A model generated the notes under the pieces. It had not been told where the DNA came from. It saw only the letters and a program-made list of their open reading frames with translations, and did not search any database. Positions 8,529 through 15,660 of a stretch of DNA of 64,000 nt are shown here, in pieces. Source of the DNA: CAZMHL01 sp045605445. Its GTDB lineage: Bacteria; Bacillota; Clostridia; RGIG6154. The stretch covers positions 1 through 64,000 of the forward strand of contig JAZUPZ010000044.1 of assembly GCA_045605445.1 (NCBI GenBank), written 5' to 3'. The translations under genes and the position numbers were made by a program. The stretch's first letter is position 1; each line of letters opens with the position of its first letter.

Positions 8529-8625
8529 CAACCTCAGGTTGAAAGAAAATTGTTCAGATTGTGAATTTAGCCGAGCGGGCAGTACTTTGTGTACTTCAGC
8601 GAGGCTAAAGGCGCAATATGGGCGG
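8529..8625. repeat. Structured intergenic element with TTGTTCAGATTGTG core
   Basis: Palindrome CAACCTcAGGTTG (8529-8541) precedes TTGTTCAGATTGTG (8550-8563). That core pairs through nested stems: ATTGTG/CGCAAT, TTTAGCC/GGCTAAA (8566-8572, 8603-8609), AGTAC/GTACT (8581-8585, 8591-8595). A shorter relative with the same core and CAATATGG end is at 61541-61572. It lies upstream of ppa and may be a dispersed element or structured RNA. Confidence 0.5.
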
Positions 8626-8661
8626 TTTTACTCAACCTGATAAATACAAGGAGGAAATAAA

Positions 8662-9195
8662 ATGTCTAACATCTGGCACGACATATCACCAAAAAGAATA
8701 AACGCAGAGGACTTTATCTGCGTTGTGGAAATAACCAAAGGAAGCAAAAAGAAATATGAGCTTGACAAGGGAACGGGATTTTTAATGCTCGACAGAATTC
8801 TGTATACTTCAACTCACTATCCCGCAAACTACGGCTTTATCCCAAGAACCTACGGCGATGATAACGACCCATTGGACGTTCTCCTGGTCTGCTCCGAGGC
8901 TCTTGAGCCCTTAACCCTTGTAAAGGCTTATCCTATCGGCGTTATTTCAATGATTGACAACGGCAAGAGCGACGAAAAAATAATCGCAATTCCTTTTAAC
9001 GACCCTAACTATAATCATTATACCGATATCAGCGAGCTCCCTAAACACATTTTCGACGAAATGAGCCATTTCTTCCGTGTTTACAAAAACCTTGAAAACA
9101 AGGAAACCGCCGTTGACGAGGTTAAGGGAAGAGAAGAGGCAATTACAATTATAAATCAGGCAATAGAGAACTATATCGAAAAGTTTTGTAAATGA
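8662..9195 (+). CDS. ppa: Inorganic pyrophosphatase, family I
   Basis: Hydrolyses pyrophosphate to two phosphates in the cytosol, pulling biosynthetic reactions forward. It has 177 residues, the typical bacterial family I length. The metal-binding signature is DDNDPLDVLLV; YPANYGFIPRTYG and the later KSDEKIIAIP also match. Ribosome binding site AAGGAGG lies before ATG 8662. The gene is monocistronic. Confidence 0.96.
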   Translation: MSNIWHDISPKRINAEDFICVVEITKGSKKKYELDKGTGFLMLDRILYTSTHYPANYGFIPRTYGDDNDPLDVLLVCSEALEPLTLVKAYPIGVISMIDNGKSDEKIIAIPFNDPNYNHYTDISELPKHIFDEMSHFFRVYKNLENKETAVDEVKGREEAITIINQAIENYIEKFCK

Positions 9196-9285
9196 ATAAT
9201 TTGTGTTGAAAAAGTCGGTTTACCGCAAGAAAAAAATTAAAAATGTAGGGTTTGGCGATTTTCGACAAACCGCAATCGAACATTA

Positions 9286-9461
9286 AAAACAGAGCCGTTT
9301 CTTACTGAAAGGGGCTCTGTTTCTTGCTTTTCACCGAAATGAGCCTTGCCGTACAAGAGTACTGTCTGCGTTCATTTCGGCGAAATACACCTTCCTTTTT
9401 CATTGTCTGCCGGCGTGTCGGTAGGTTTATCGACACGCCGAAACTCTGCAGAGCAGAGTTT
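9286..9461. repeat. Terminator followed by three strong hairpins
   Basis: Four hairpins in a row: ACAGAGCC/GGCTCTGT with T-tract (9290-9325, terminator of ppa), CCGAAATGA/TCATTTCGG (9334-9342, 9372-9380), CGGCGTGTCG/CGACACGCCG (9411-9420, 9431-9440) and AAACTCTGC/GCAGAGTTT (9441-9461). The 415-base ppa to 9611 gap holds no credible gene. Confidence 0.6.
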
Positions 9462-9487
9462 CTTTCTTTATACTGAAAAAACAAAAT

Positions 9488-9583
9488 CAAAAGTTTTTGG
9501 ATTTCGTTCCAAAAAATAAGTAAAAAACAAAAGTTTTTGGATTTCATTCCAAAAACTATTGATTTTATAAAAGTTTTTGGATA
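9488..9583. repeat. Three direct repeats at exact 40 bp spacing upstream of the DUF4143 gene
   Basis: AAAAGTTTTTGGAT begins at 9489, 9529 and 9569. The first two copies extend into an inverted repeat TTTTTGGA-N6-TCCAAAAA (9494-9515, 9534-9555). The third lies between the -35 and -10 of the predicted promoter. The arrangement looks like an operator array; which protein binds it is unknown. Confidence 0.65.
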
Positions 9584-9587
9584 TAAT
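9559..9587 (+). promoter_or_regulatory. Promoter of the DUF4143 ATPase gene
   Basis: -35 TTGATT (9559-9564), 17 bp, -10 TATAAT (9582-9587). The spacer contains the third GTTTTTGGAT repeat, so a protein bound there would block RNA polymerase. Confidence 0.7.
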
Positions 9588-9610
9588 ACAAATAAAAGAA
9601 GGTGATACTT

Positions 9611-10810
9611 TTGAAAATAATAGAAAGAAAAAATTATCTGGACAAACTTATAGCACTAAAAGATAAAAAAATAATAAAAGTAATCACAGGTGTAAGAAGA
9701 TGCGGAAAATCTACCTTAATGGAAATTTTTCAAAACTATCTTAAAGAAAACGGAGTGGAGAAGGAAAGAATAGTAAGCATAAATCTTGAAGATTATGATT
9801 TGCTTGAACTCCGTGAGCCTGCGAAGCTGCATAGTTATATAAAAGAACATCTTTCTGAAAGTAAAATGACTTATGTTTTTGTTGATGAGATTCAGCATTG
9901 TGAAAGATTCCCCGATGTAATTGAAAGTATCAGTCTGAAGAAAAATGTTGATATTTATCTTACGGGTTCAAATGCATATATGCTTTCAAGCGAAATTGCA
10001 ACCCTGCTGTCAGGGAGATATGTAGAAATAAAAATGCTTCCGTTGTCATTCAAAGAGTATGTCTGTGCATCTGAGGGAGAAGCTTCGCTCTCCGGCAAGT
10101 ATTTAAGTTATATAGAAAACAGCTCTTTCCCTTATGCTCTTGAACTTCAGGAGAATCCGTCGGAACTGAAAAATTACCTTGAAGGTATATATAACACTAT
10201 TGTAGTAAAAGATATTTCAAACAGAAAAAAGCTTACAGATACAATGATGCTTGAAAGTGTTACCCGTTTTTTGATGGATAACATAGGAAATCCCCTGTCT
10301 ACAAAGAAAATTGCTGATACTATGACGTCTGACGGTCGTAAAATAGATGTAAAAACTATTGAAAAATATATCAGCGGACTTATGGAAAGCTTTATTGTTT
10401 ATCAGGCGAAAAGATATAATATAAAAGGGAAACAATATCTTAAAACCCTTGAAAAGTATTATACCGTTGATATAGGTCTGAGATATATGCTTTTGGGAAA
10501 AAGCGGAACAGATGTAGGTCACATTCTTGAAAATGTTGTATATCTTGAGCTTTTGCGACGAGGGTACGAAGTATACGTAGGGCAGATTGGCGACCTTGAG
10601 GTTGATTTTGTTGCAATAAACAGCGAAGGAAAAACATATTTTCAGATATCTGCCAGTGTGCGTGATGAAAAAACCCTTGAAAGAGAGCTTGCATCGTTGA
10701 AAAAGATTAACGATAATTACCCTAAATATATTTTGACCCTTGATGATGACCCCGATGCAGATTACGAAGGAATAAGAAGAATAAACGCCTTAAATTGGCT
10801 GTTAGGTTAA
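9611..10810 (+). CDS. AAA ATPase with DUF4143 domain
   Basis: A 399-residue protein of the AAA_14/DUF4143 family. Walker A is TGVRRCGKSTLM near residue 25, Walker B is YVFVDEIQHCERF near 90, followed by YLTGSNAYMLSSE and the ALSGRY-like TLLSGRYVEIKMLPLSFKE. The DUF4143 part (from about 200) has GDLEVDFVAI...YFQISASV, which resembles a PD-(D/E)XK-type fold. The family's cellular role is not established. TTG 9611 is preferred: AGAAGGTGAT lies just upstream, and the in-frame GTG 9602 is inside that site. Terminator at 10811-10841. Confidence 0.85.
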   Translation: MKIIERKNYLDKLIALKDKKIIKVITGVRRCGKSTLMEIFQNYLKENGVEKERIVSINLEDYDLLELREPAKLHSYIKEHLSESKMTYVFVDEIQHCERFPDVIESISLKKNVDIYLTGSNAYMLSSEIATLLSGRYVEIKMLPLSFKEYVCASEGEASLSGKYLSYIENSSFPYALELQENPSELKNYLEGIYNTIVVKDISNRKKLTDTMMLESVTRFLMDNIGNPLSTKKIADTMTSDGRKIDVKTIEKYISGLMESFIVYQAKRYNIKGKQYLKTLEKYYTVDIGLRYMLLGKSGTDVGHILENVVYLELLRRGYEVYVGQIGDLEVDFVAINSEGKTYFQISASVRDEKTLERELASLKKINDNYPKYILTLDDDPDADYEGIRRINALNWLLG

Positions 10811-10841
10811 GAAAAAGCACCCCGAAGGGTGCTTTTTCTTA
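10811..10841 (+). terminator. Rho-independent terminator of the DUF4143 gene
   Basis: Hairpin AAAAAGCACCC-cgaa-GGGTGCTTTTT directly after the stop codon. Confidence 0.85.
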
Positions 10842-10870
10842 ACTAAGTCGCGTCAAGGAGCTATGTGTTT

Positions 10871-10905
10871 TATATGTTACAAATTATAACATATAATTAT
10901 AACAT
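10871..10905 (+). promoter_or_regulatory. Palindromic operator candidate before the ribbon-helix-helix gene
   Basis: Inverted repeat TATATGTTA-N7-TAACATATA (10871-10879, 10887-10895) overlaps two AATTATAACAT direct repeats (10882-10892, 10895-10905). Such sites are typical of autoregulating ribbon-helix-helix proteins; binding is inferred. Confidence 0.45.
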
Positions 10906-10938
10906 CTGTCAATGTATAATTTATGTGAGGTGGATGTT

Positions 10939-11127
10939 ATGAATGAAAAGCTGGTAATAAATAAAAAATCTCTTAAAGGTGAAGACGGTTACAAAACCTT
11001 TTCTATAAGAATAAAAGATGAAACCGTGGCAAAGCTTGATGAGCTTTCAAAGAAAACGAACCGCTCACGAAATGAACTGATAAATATTTTGCTTGATTAT
11101 GCAATTGAAAATTGTGAAGTTAAATAA
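10939..11127 (+). CDS. Ribbon-helix-helix (CopG/Arc type) DNA-binding protein
   Basis: A 62-residue protein. The segment YKTFSIRIKDETVAKLDELSK followed by TNRSRNELINILLDYAI is the beta-strand plus two helices of the ribbon-helix-helix fold. An in-frame ATG at 10912 exists, but ATG 10939 has the ribosome binding site GTGAGGTGG directly before it. No toxin partner follows; the next gene is 243 bases away behind a terminator and a new promoter. It could autoregulate through the palindrome at 10871, or act on the neighbouring operon. Confidence 0.8.
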   Translation: MNEKLVINKKSLKGEDGYKTFSIRIKDETVAKLDELSKKTNRSRNELINILLDYAIENCEVK

Positions 11128-11173
11128 AAAACGGGCAGAGGTTCCCGTTGTAATACAAATATAAATTTTAATC

Positions 11174-11206
11174 AAACCGTCTGCAAGGGTCAGCAGGCGG
11201 TTTTTG
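11174..11206 (+). terminator. Terminator after the ribbon-helix-helix gene
   Basis: Imperfect hairpin AAACCGTCTGC/GCAGGCGGTTT followed by a T-run. Confidence 0.75.
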
Positions 11207-11231
11207 CTTTGCATAAATATAGGGATTTATA

Positions 11232-11261
11232 TTGACAAAAACTGACAGGATATATTATAAT
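11232..11261 (+). promoter_or_regulatory. Promoter of the AAA/serine hydrolase-like operon
   Basis: -35 TTGACA (11232-11237), 18 bp, -10 TATAAT (11256-11261): a strong sigma-A promoter. The roughly 100-base leader up to ATG 11371 is G-rich, with a GGGCA/TGCCC hairpin (11322-11338), and may be structured. Confidence 0.7.
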
Positions 11262-11370
11262 TTTCTTAATAGACACTTTTTTCCGCAAGCGGGCACAAAA
11301 CCGCTGCGGGAGAAGGGCTGCGGGCAGGGGGGATGCCCTGTGTTCAATAAGATTTAAGGAGGAACAAAAA

Positions 11371-13107
11371 ATGGCAGAGGATTATGCTATAAGCTATGCG
11401 AATCTCAAATATATTGAGAATAATCTTAATGCAATCAACAGCAATCTTGAAGTTGTAAATTCAGGCGTTGACGTGGTAAACGACAATGTTAAGGTTGTTT
11501 ACAACGAGGTGGAAGCTCTTGCTCAGGAGTTTCACGATTTCGTTCAGCTTCAGATGCGCGCAAACAGAAAGCAGGTTGCTCACACCGAGCTTGTAAGAAT
11601 CAGACAGGAGCTTGAAAAGAAATTCGGGCACTATGATATTGTCCGCAGAACCACAACGGGTATTCTTCAGGCAGACGACCTTGGCATAGTAAAGAAAGAT
11701 ACTATAAGCACCGCAACAGAGGAATTGATGATTTCAACTCCGAATTACTGGCTTGCACCCTGCCTTGTTGCTCTTGCAGCCTGGATTAACAACCAGCCCG
11801 AGCTTGCAGAAAAGGCAGTAAAAGAGGGAATAAAGAGAAACGATGAAAAAACCTCTCTGTTCTTTGCTCTCATCTGTCGCAGAGCCGACAGAAAGAGCGC
11901 TTCCCTTAAATGGACCCAGCGTTACCTTGCAAACCAGGACGAGGAAAATCTCGACAGAAAAACAATAATAATACTCGATGCCTTTGCCAGCGGCTTGCTT
12001 GGAGCCGACTCGGAGGGCGTTGTTTCAAAGCAAATGACCCAGTGGCTTGAACATCTTGCAGACAAGCCCGGCTTTGTGGAACAGCAAACAACTCAGTGGT
12101 CAGAGGCAATAAACCTTAAAAGAAAGCCTCTTAAAAAAGAAGTTTATCCTTATCTTCGTAAATACAGCCGTACATGGCCTGTTCTTCAGGATATAATGGA
12201 GGGGGCTTATCTCCATGCGGAAATTCTTGACTATTTTATTCAGATTTTCGAGCAGGAGGCTTCAACAGATGCTCTTAAGGTTCAGCTTGATGAAATTCTT
12301 ACAAGCCTTGTAACCGATTTTGACGACGAAGAGCTTCCTTTGAGAAAAGAAGAAAAGTTCAATCAGTTTATAATCGATTTCGACGGCGACGAGAAGAGAG
12401 CAAGAAGCAATATGAACATTGAGCAGAGCGCTTTTGAAACCCATAAAGACTTTACTCAGCTTCTTACCGATGCGGCAATGAAGCCGGAAAGCTCTCATTC
12501 AAGCGTTTCAACCCAGAAATTTGCAATTGCCCTTTCAAAGGATTGGATTACAAATGCATATAACGACGTTACGGCTCAGAACAGAATGAAAATCCCGAAC
12601 GAAATTGAAATTAACGTTGATACCTTTAACGATAAAACAACCGACGGTCAGAACGAACAGGAGCTTCTGCAGAAATTTGCGGCTCTGGTTGCTCAGGAAA
12701 AGGCTCAGGCGCTTACAGCCTGCGTTCTTTCCGGCTTTGAAAACTTCTGCCTTTACGGCGGCGGAACAATTGCCGCAATCGGACTTTTAATGGCGGCAAC
12801 CGGCGGCGGAGCTTTCCTTGGCGTTATCGCAATGATTGCAGGTATAGGAATGATAATAAATCACTTCTCCAAAAAGAAGCAGGTAGAGGCAAGACGTCAG
12901 AACATAGAAGCTCAGTTTGAACAAAAGCTTACAAACGGAATGCAAATTATCCGTGCAACCCTCGCTGAAGTTGTTGACTTCCGTGCAGAATTCAACGAAA
13001 AAGACGGCGAAAGTCAGAAGGTTATCGACTTCCTTGAACAGATAAGCCCCGAGCAGTATGTAAGAAAGCTTTCAGATTCAGGCAGAAAAATTAACCTTAA
13101 CAATTAA
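11371..13107 (+). CDS. Coiled-coil membrane protein of unknown function (first gene of AAA cluster)
   Basis: A 578-residue protein without a characterised relative that I know. Residues about 10-70 form a heptad-rich segment (NLNAINSNLEVVNSGVDVVN, then an ALAQEF helix). The middle is helical and Trp-rich (WLAPCLVALAAWINNQPELA), reminiscent of helical repeats. Residues about 460-500 are a Gly/Ala-rich hydrophobic stretch long enough for a membrane hairpin, then basic residues NHFSKKKQVEARR and a last coiled coil. No signal peptide. It leads an operon with an AAA+ ATPase and membrane-anchored beta-lactamase-fold proteins, so it may be the membrane scaffold of that system; this is inference. Confidence 0.75.
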   Translation: MAEDYAISYANLKYIENNLNAINSNLEVVNSGVDVVNDNVKVVYNEVEALAQEFHDFVQLQMRANRKQVAHTELVRIRQELEKKFGHYDIVRRTTTGILQADDLGIVKKDTISTATEELMISTPNYWLAPCLVALAAWINNQPELAEKAVKEGIKRNDEKTSLFFALICRRADRKSASLKWTQRYLANQDEENLDRKTIIILDAFASGLLGADSEGVVSKQMTQWLEHLADKPGFVEQQTTQWSEAINLKRKPLKKEVYPYLRKYSRTWPVLQDIMEGAYLHAEILDYFIQIFEQEASTDALKVQLDEILTSLVTDFDDEELPLRKEEKFNQFIIDFDGDEKRARSNMNIEQSAFETHKDFTQLLTDAAMKPESSHSSVSTQKFAIALSKDWITNAYNDVTAQNRMKIPNEIEINVDTFNDKTTDGQNEQELLQKFAALVAQEKAQALTACVLSGFENFCLYGGGTIAAIGLLMAATGGGAFLGVIAMIAGIGMIINHFSKKKQVEARRQNIEAQFEQKLTNGMQIIRATLAEVVDFRAEFNEKDGESQKVIDFLEQISPEQYVRKLSDSGRKINLNN

Positions 13108-13121
13108 GGAGGATTAAAAAA

Positions 13122-13592
13122 ATGGATGCAACAACAAAAGCAAATTTTATAAATTCCGTGGCATCGGGAAATGAAATTCCCTGCCCTAATTGCGGAGCAA
13201 ATAACAAAGCGGGAAGCAAATTCTGCATAACCTGCGGAACCCCTCTTGCAGTTGAGCCTGTAAAAGAGGAAGCTCCAGCATTTGCCCCGGTTCAGGAAGA
13301 AGCTCCGGCAAAAGAAGAAGCTCCTGCATTTACCCCGGTTCAGGAAGAAGCTCCGGCTAAAGAAGAAGCTCCTGCATTTGCACCGGTTCAGGAGGAAGCT
13401 CCGGCTAAAGAAGAGGCTCCGGCATTTGCCCCTGTTCAGGAACAGCCAAAGGTTAAAGAGGCTCCCCCCGAAAAGAAAGAGGTTAAAAAGGCAGCTCCGA
13501 AAAGCTCTTATAAGGAACCCGAAAGCGTGTTTGCTCAGGGCTTGCCCGAATGGGATATAGTACCTCCCCAGATAATGGTCAGGAGGCGTTAA
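13122..13592 (+). CDS. Zinc-ribbon protein with EEAPA repeats
   Basis: 156 residues in three parts. First comes a zinc ribbon (residues about 20-40): CPNCG and CITCG. Then a low-complexity linker of about four 16-residue units (EEAPAFAPVQEEAPAK), visible as a 48-bp DNA tandem repeat around 13268-13440. The end is a distinct tail, FAQGLPEWDIVPPQIMVRRR. The repeat linker can vary in length. The non-repetitive tail is probably the functional contact, perhaps docking to another product of the cluster; this is inference. Ribosome binding site AAGGAGG. Confidence 0.75.
   Translation: MDATTKANFINSVASGNEIPCPNCGANNKAGSKFCITCGTPLAVEPVKEEAPAFAPVQEEAPAKEEAPAFTPVQEEAPAKEEAPAFAPVQEEAPAKEEAPAFAPVQEQPKVKEAPPEKKEVKKAAPKSSYKEPESVFAQGLPEWDIVPPQIMVRRR
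13268..13440 (+). repeat. 48-bp coding tandem repeat (EEAPA linker)
   Basis: About four near-identical 48-bp units inside the zinc-ribbon gene, encoding an acidic Pro/Ala linker. Unit number is likely to vary between strains. Confidence 0.7.
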
Positions 13593-13598
13593 AAAACT

Positions 13599-14054
13599 AT
13601 GGCAGCACTAAAACCGCCCCACACTTATGCGGAGTGGGTACAAATTCTTGATATTTTAAAAAATAAAACCGAAGACGCAGAGGTTCTCGAGGCAATGCTT
13701 CAGGGAACCGTTGAATGGCAAACGGGAGTTGCCGAAAGATTCGCTCAGAAGCTGATTGACACAATCAATTTCAGAATGAACAAGGCAACAGACAAGTTCC
13801 AGACCGAAATGAGCAGGTCAATGGGGCAGGAAAGAGCAATAGTTCAGGCGTTGCTGGCTTTAAGAAAAGAATTAAGCTTTCTGGCAAAGGCAATAAGCCT
13901 TCCCGCAATTCCCGAAAAGGACAGAGAGCATTACCGTCAGCTGGTTCTGAAGCAGGCGGAAAGTATTCAGAATTCCCTTGAGGATTCTGCAAAAAAAGAC
14001 CGTACAGGAAAGCTGTTGAGCATTGTTCGCAACAACAGAGTAAACGGGTTTTAA
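13599..14054 (+). CDS. Helical protein of unknown function in AAA cluster
   Basis: I do not recognise this 151-residue protein. It is predicted to be mainly helical, starts with PPHTYAEWVQILDILKNK, and has no membrane segment or metal motif. It lies 6 bases after the zinc-ribbon gene and 15 bases before the AAA+ gene, so a soluble partner of the ATPase is plausible. Ribosome binding site AGGAGG overlaps the end of the preceding gene. Confidence 0.7.
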   Translation: MAALKPPHTYAEWVQILDILKNKTEDAEVLEAMLQGTVEWQTGVAERFAQKLIDTINFRMNKATDKFQTEMSRSMGQERAIVQALLALRKELSFLAKAISLPAIPEKDREHYRQLVLKQAESIQNSLEDSAKKDRTGKLLSIVRNNRVNGF

Positions 14055-14069
14055 AAAGGAGTAGTAAAA

Positions 14070-15641
14070 ATGAGTGACGTAGCAAAAAGCAAAGAGCTGC
14101 TCAGAAGATATTCAATTGCAAGAATACCTTTTATTGCAATAAACACAATTGAAAGGGGAAGAACTCTCGGTATTTTAAAAGAGGTTGCAGAAGACCTTTC
14201 CCTTCCCTTTTATGTGCACACTCTGTCAAAGGGTACATATGATATCAGCACAGAAAAGGTAATAAATGAAGACAAGTCGGTTTACGGCGCTATCGACTTT
14301 ATAAGCGAACAAATGAAGCGCAAACAGTATATGACCCTTGTTCTTACCGAGGTTCCCGATTTAAGCTCCGATACCGGCGATGCAAGACAGATTCTTGACC
14401 TGGTTGAGCTTGCAAACGAAACGGGCGGCGTTGTTATTGTGCTTACAAACAATCCCGTGTGGGGTCAGCTTCAGAGGCAGGGCATGATTATTAAAATCGA
14501 CCTTCCCAATGAAGAAGAAATGTATGCAATAATAAAAGAATATATCGACAGCTACAGAAGTGAAATTCCCATCGAATGGGATAATAACGACATAAGGGAA
14601 GCGGCATCAATGCTTGCGGGCGTAACAAGAATTGAAGCGGAAAACGTAATGGCGGCGCTTATTGCAAACAAAAGCATTAAAAAATCAGATATGGATGAAA
14701 TAAGATACGCCAAGGACAGACTTTTTTCCGACATTTCAGGTCTTGAAAAAATAGAAGTAAGCGAACACGAAAAAGATGTGGGCGGACTTGCGGGCTTAAG
14801 AAAATGGCTCGACGAAAAGAAAGAACTGTTTACCCCCGAAAAGAGAGACGAGCTGAAGGCGAAAGGGCTTCAGCCTCCGAGAGGAATTCTTCTTGTGGGC
14901 GTTCCCGGCTGCGGTAAGTCCCTTTCAGCAAAATCAATTTCCGCAAACTGGAAGCTCCCTCTTTACAGGCTTGATTTTGCAACCGTTCAGGGAAGCTATG
15001 TGGGACAGTCGGAGCAACAGTTGAAAGACGCGCTCACAACGGCGGAAAACGTTTCCCCCTGTATTCTTTGGATTGATGAAATTGAAAAAGGTCTTTCGGG
15101 AGCAAGCAGCTCCAACGACGGCGGAGTTTCAACAAGAATGGTAGGTCAGTTCCTTTTCTGGCTTCAGGAATGTAAAAAACAGGTGTTCGTTGTTGCAACT
15201 GCAAACGATGTTTCAAAGCTCCCCTCAGAGCTTCTCAGAAGAGGAAGATTCGACGAGCTCTTCTTCGTAGACCTTCCTACTGCAGAGGAAAGACACGACA
15301 TTCTTTCCCTCTTTATGAAAAAATACTTAAAGGTTGAATTTACAGGCCCCTTTGCCGATAAAATCGTAGAAATTACCGACGGTTTTACGGGCGCAGACCT
15401 TGAATCAACAGTAAGAGACCTTGCTTACAGAAAAATTGCAAACGAAAGCTTTGCTCTCAGCGAGGAAAATATAGTAACTGCGTTTAACAACGTAGTACCT
15501 CTCTCTCAGACAAGCCCCGAAAAAATTGAGGCAATAAGAGACTGGGGAAGAGAAAGAGCAGTTCCTGCCTCGGGAAGACCTATAGGCTGCGAGGAGCTTG
15601 CTCAGAAAGCAGGTCCGAAAACACGAAAGGTTTTAGTATAA
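14070..15641 (+). CDS. Ycf46-like AAA+ ATPase
   Basis: A 523-residue ATPase. The N-terminal half (1-230) is a degenerate P-loop-like domain without Walker A. The C-terminal half is a complete AAA+ module: Walker A GVPGCGKS (about 276-283), Walker B CILWIDEIEKGL (about 331-342), sensor 1 VVATANDVS, arginine finger RRGRFDEL (about 390), then FVDLPTAEERHDI. The layout and motif wording match the Ycf46 family of cyanobacteria and plastids, whose function is poorly known. No protease domain is present, so it is not FtsH. Being central in the operon, it probably remodels or assembles the other products. Confidence 0.85.
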   Translation: MSDVAKSKELLRRYSIARIPFIAINTIERGRTLGILKEVAEDLSLPFYVHTLSKGTYDISTEKVINEDKSVYGAIDFISEQMKRKQYMTLVLTEVPDLSSDTGDARQILDLVELANETGGVVIVLTNNPVWGQLQRQGMIIKIDLPNEEEMYAIIKEYIDSYRSEIPIEWDNNDIREAASMLAGVTRIEAENVMAALIANKSIKKSDMDEIRYAKDRLFSDISGLEKIEVSEHEKDVGGLAGLRKWLDEKKELFTPEKRDELKAKGLQPPRGILLVGVPGCGKSLSAKSISANWKLPLYRLDFATVQGSYVGQSEQQLKDALTTAENVSPCILWIDEIEKGLSGASSSNDGGVSTRMVGQFLFWLQECKKQVFVVATANDVSKLPSELLRRGRFDELFFVDLPTAEERHDILSLFMKKYLKVEFTGPFADKIVEITDGFTGADLESTVRDLAYRKIANESFALSEENIVTAFNNVVPLSQTSPEKIEAIRDWGRERAVPASGRPIGCEELAQKAGPKTRKVLV

Positions 15642-15660
15642 TTTGCAAAGGAGAATTGAA

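Noticed and set aside
14070..15641. FtsH protease as identity of the AAA+ protein
   Set aside because: No N-terminal membrane helices and no HExxH peptidase domain; motif wording fits Ycf46-like proteins instead.
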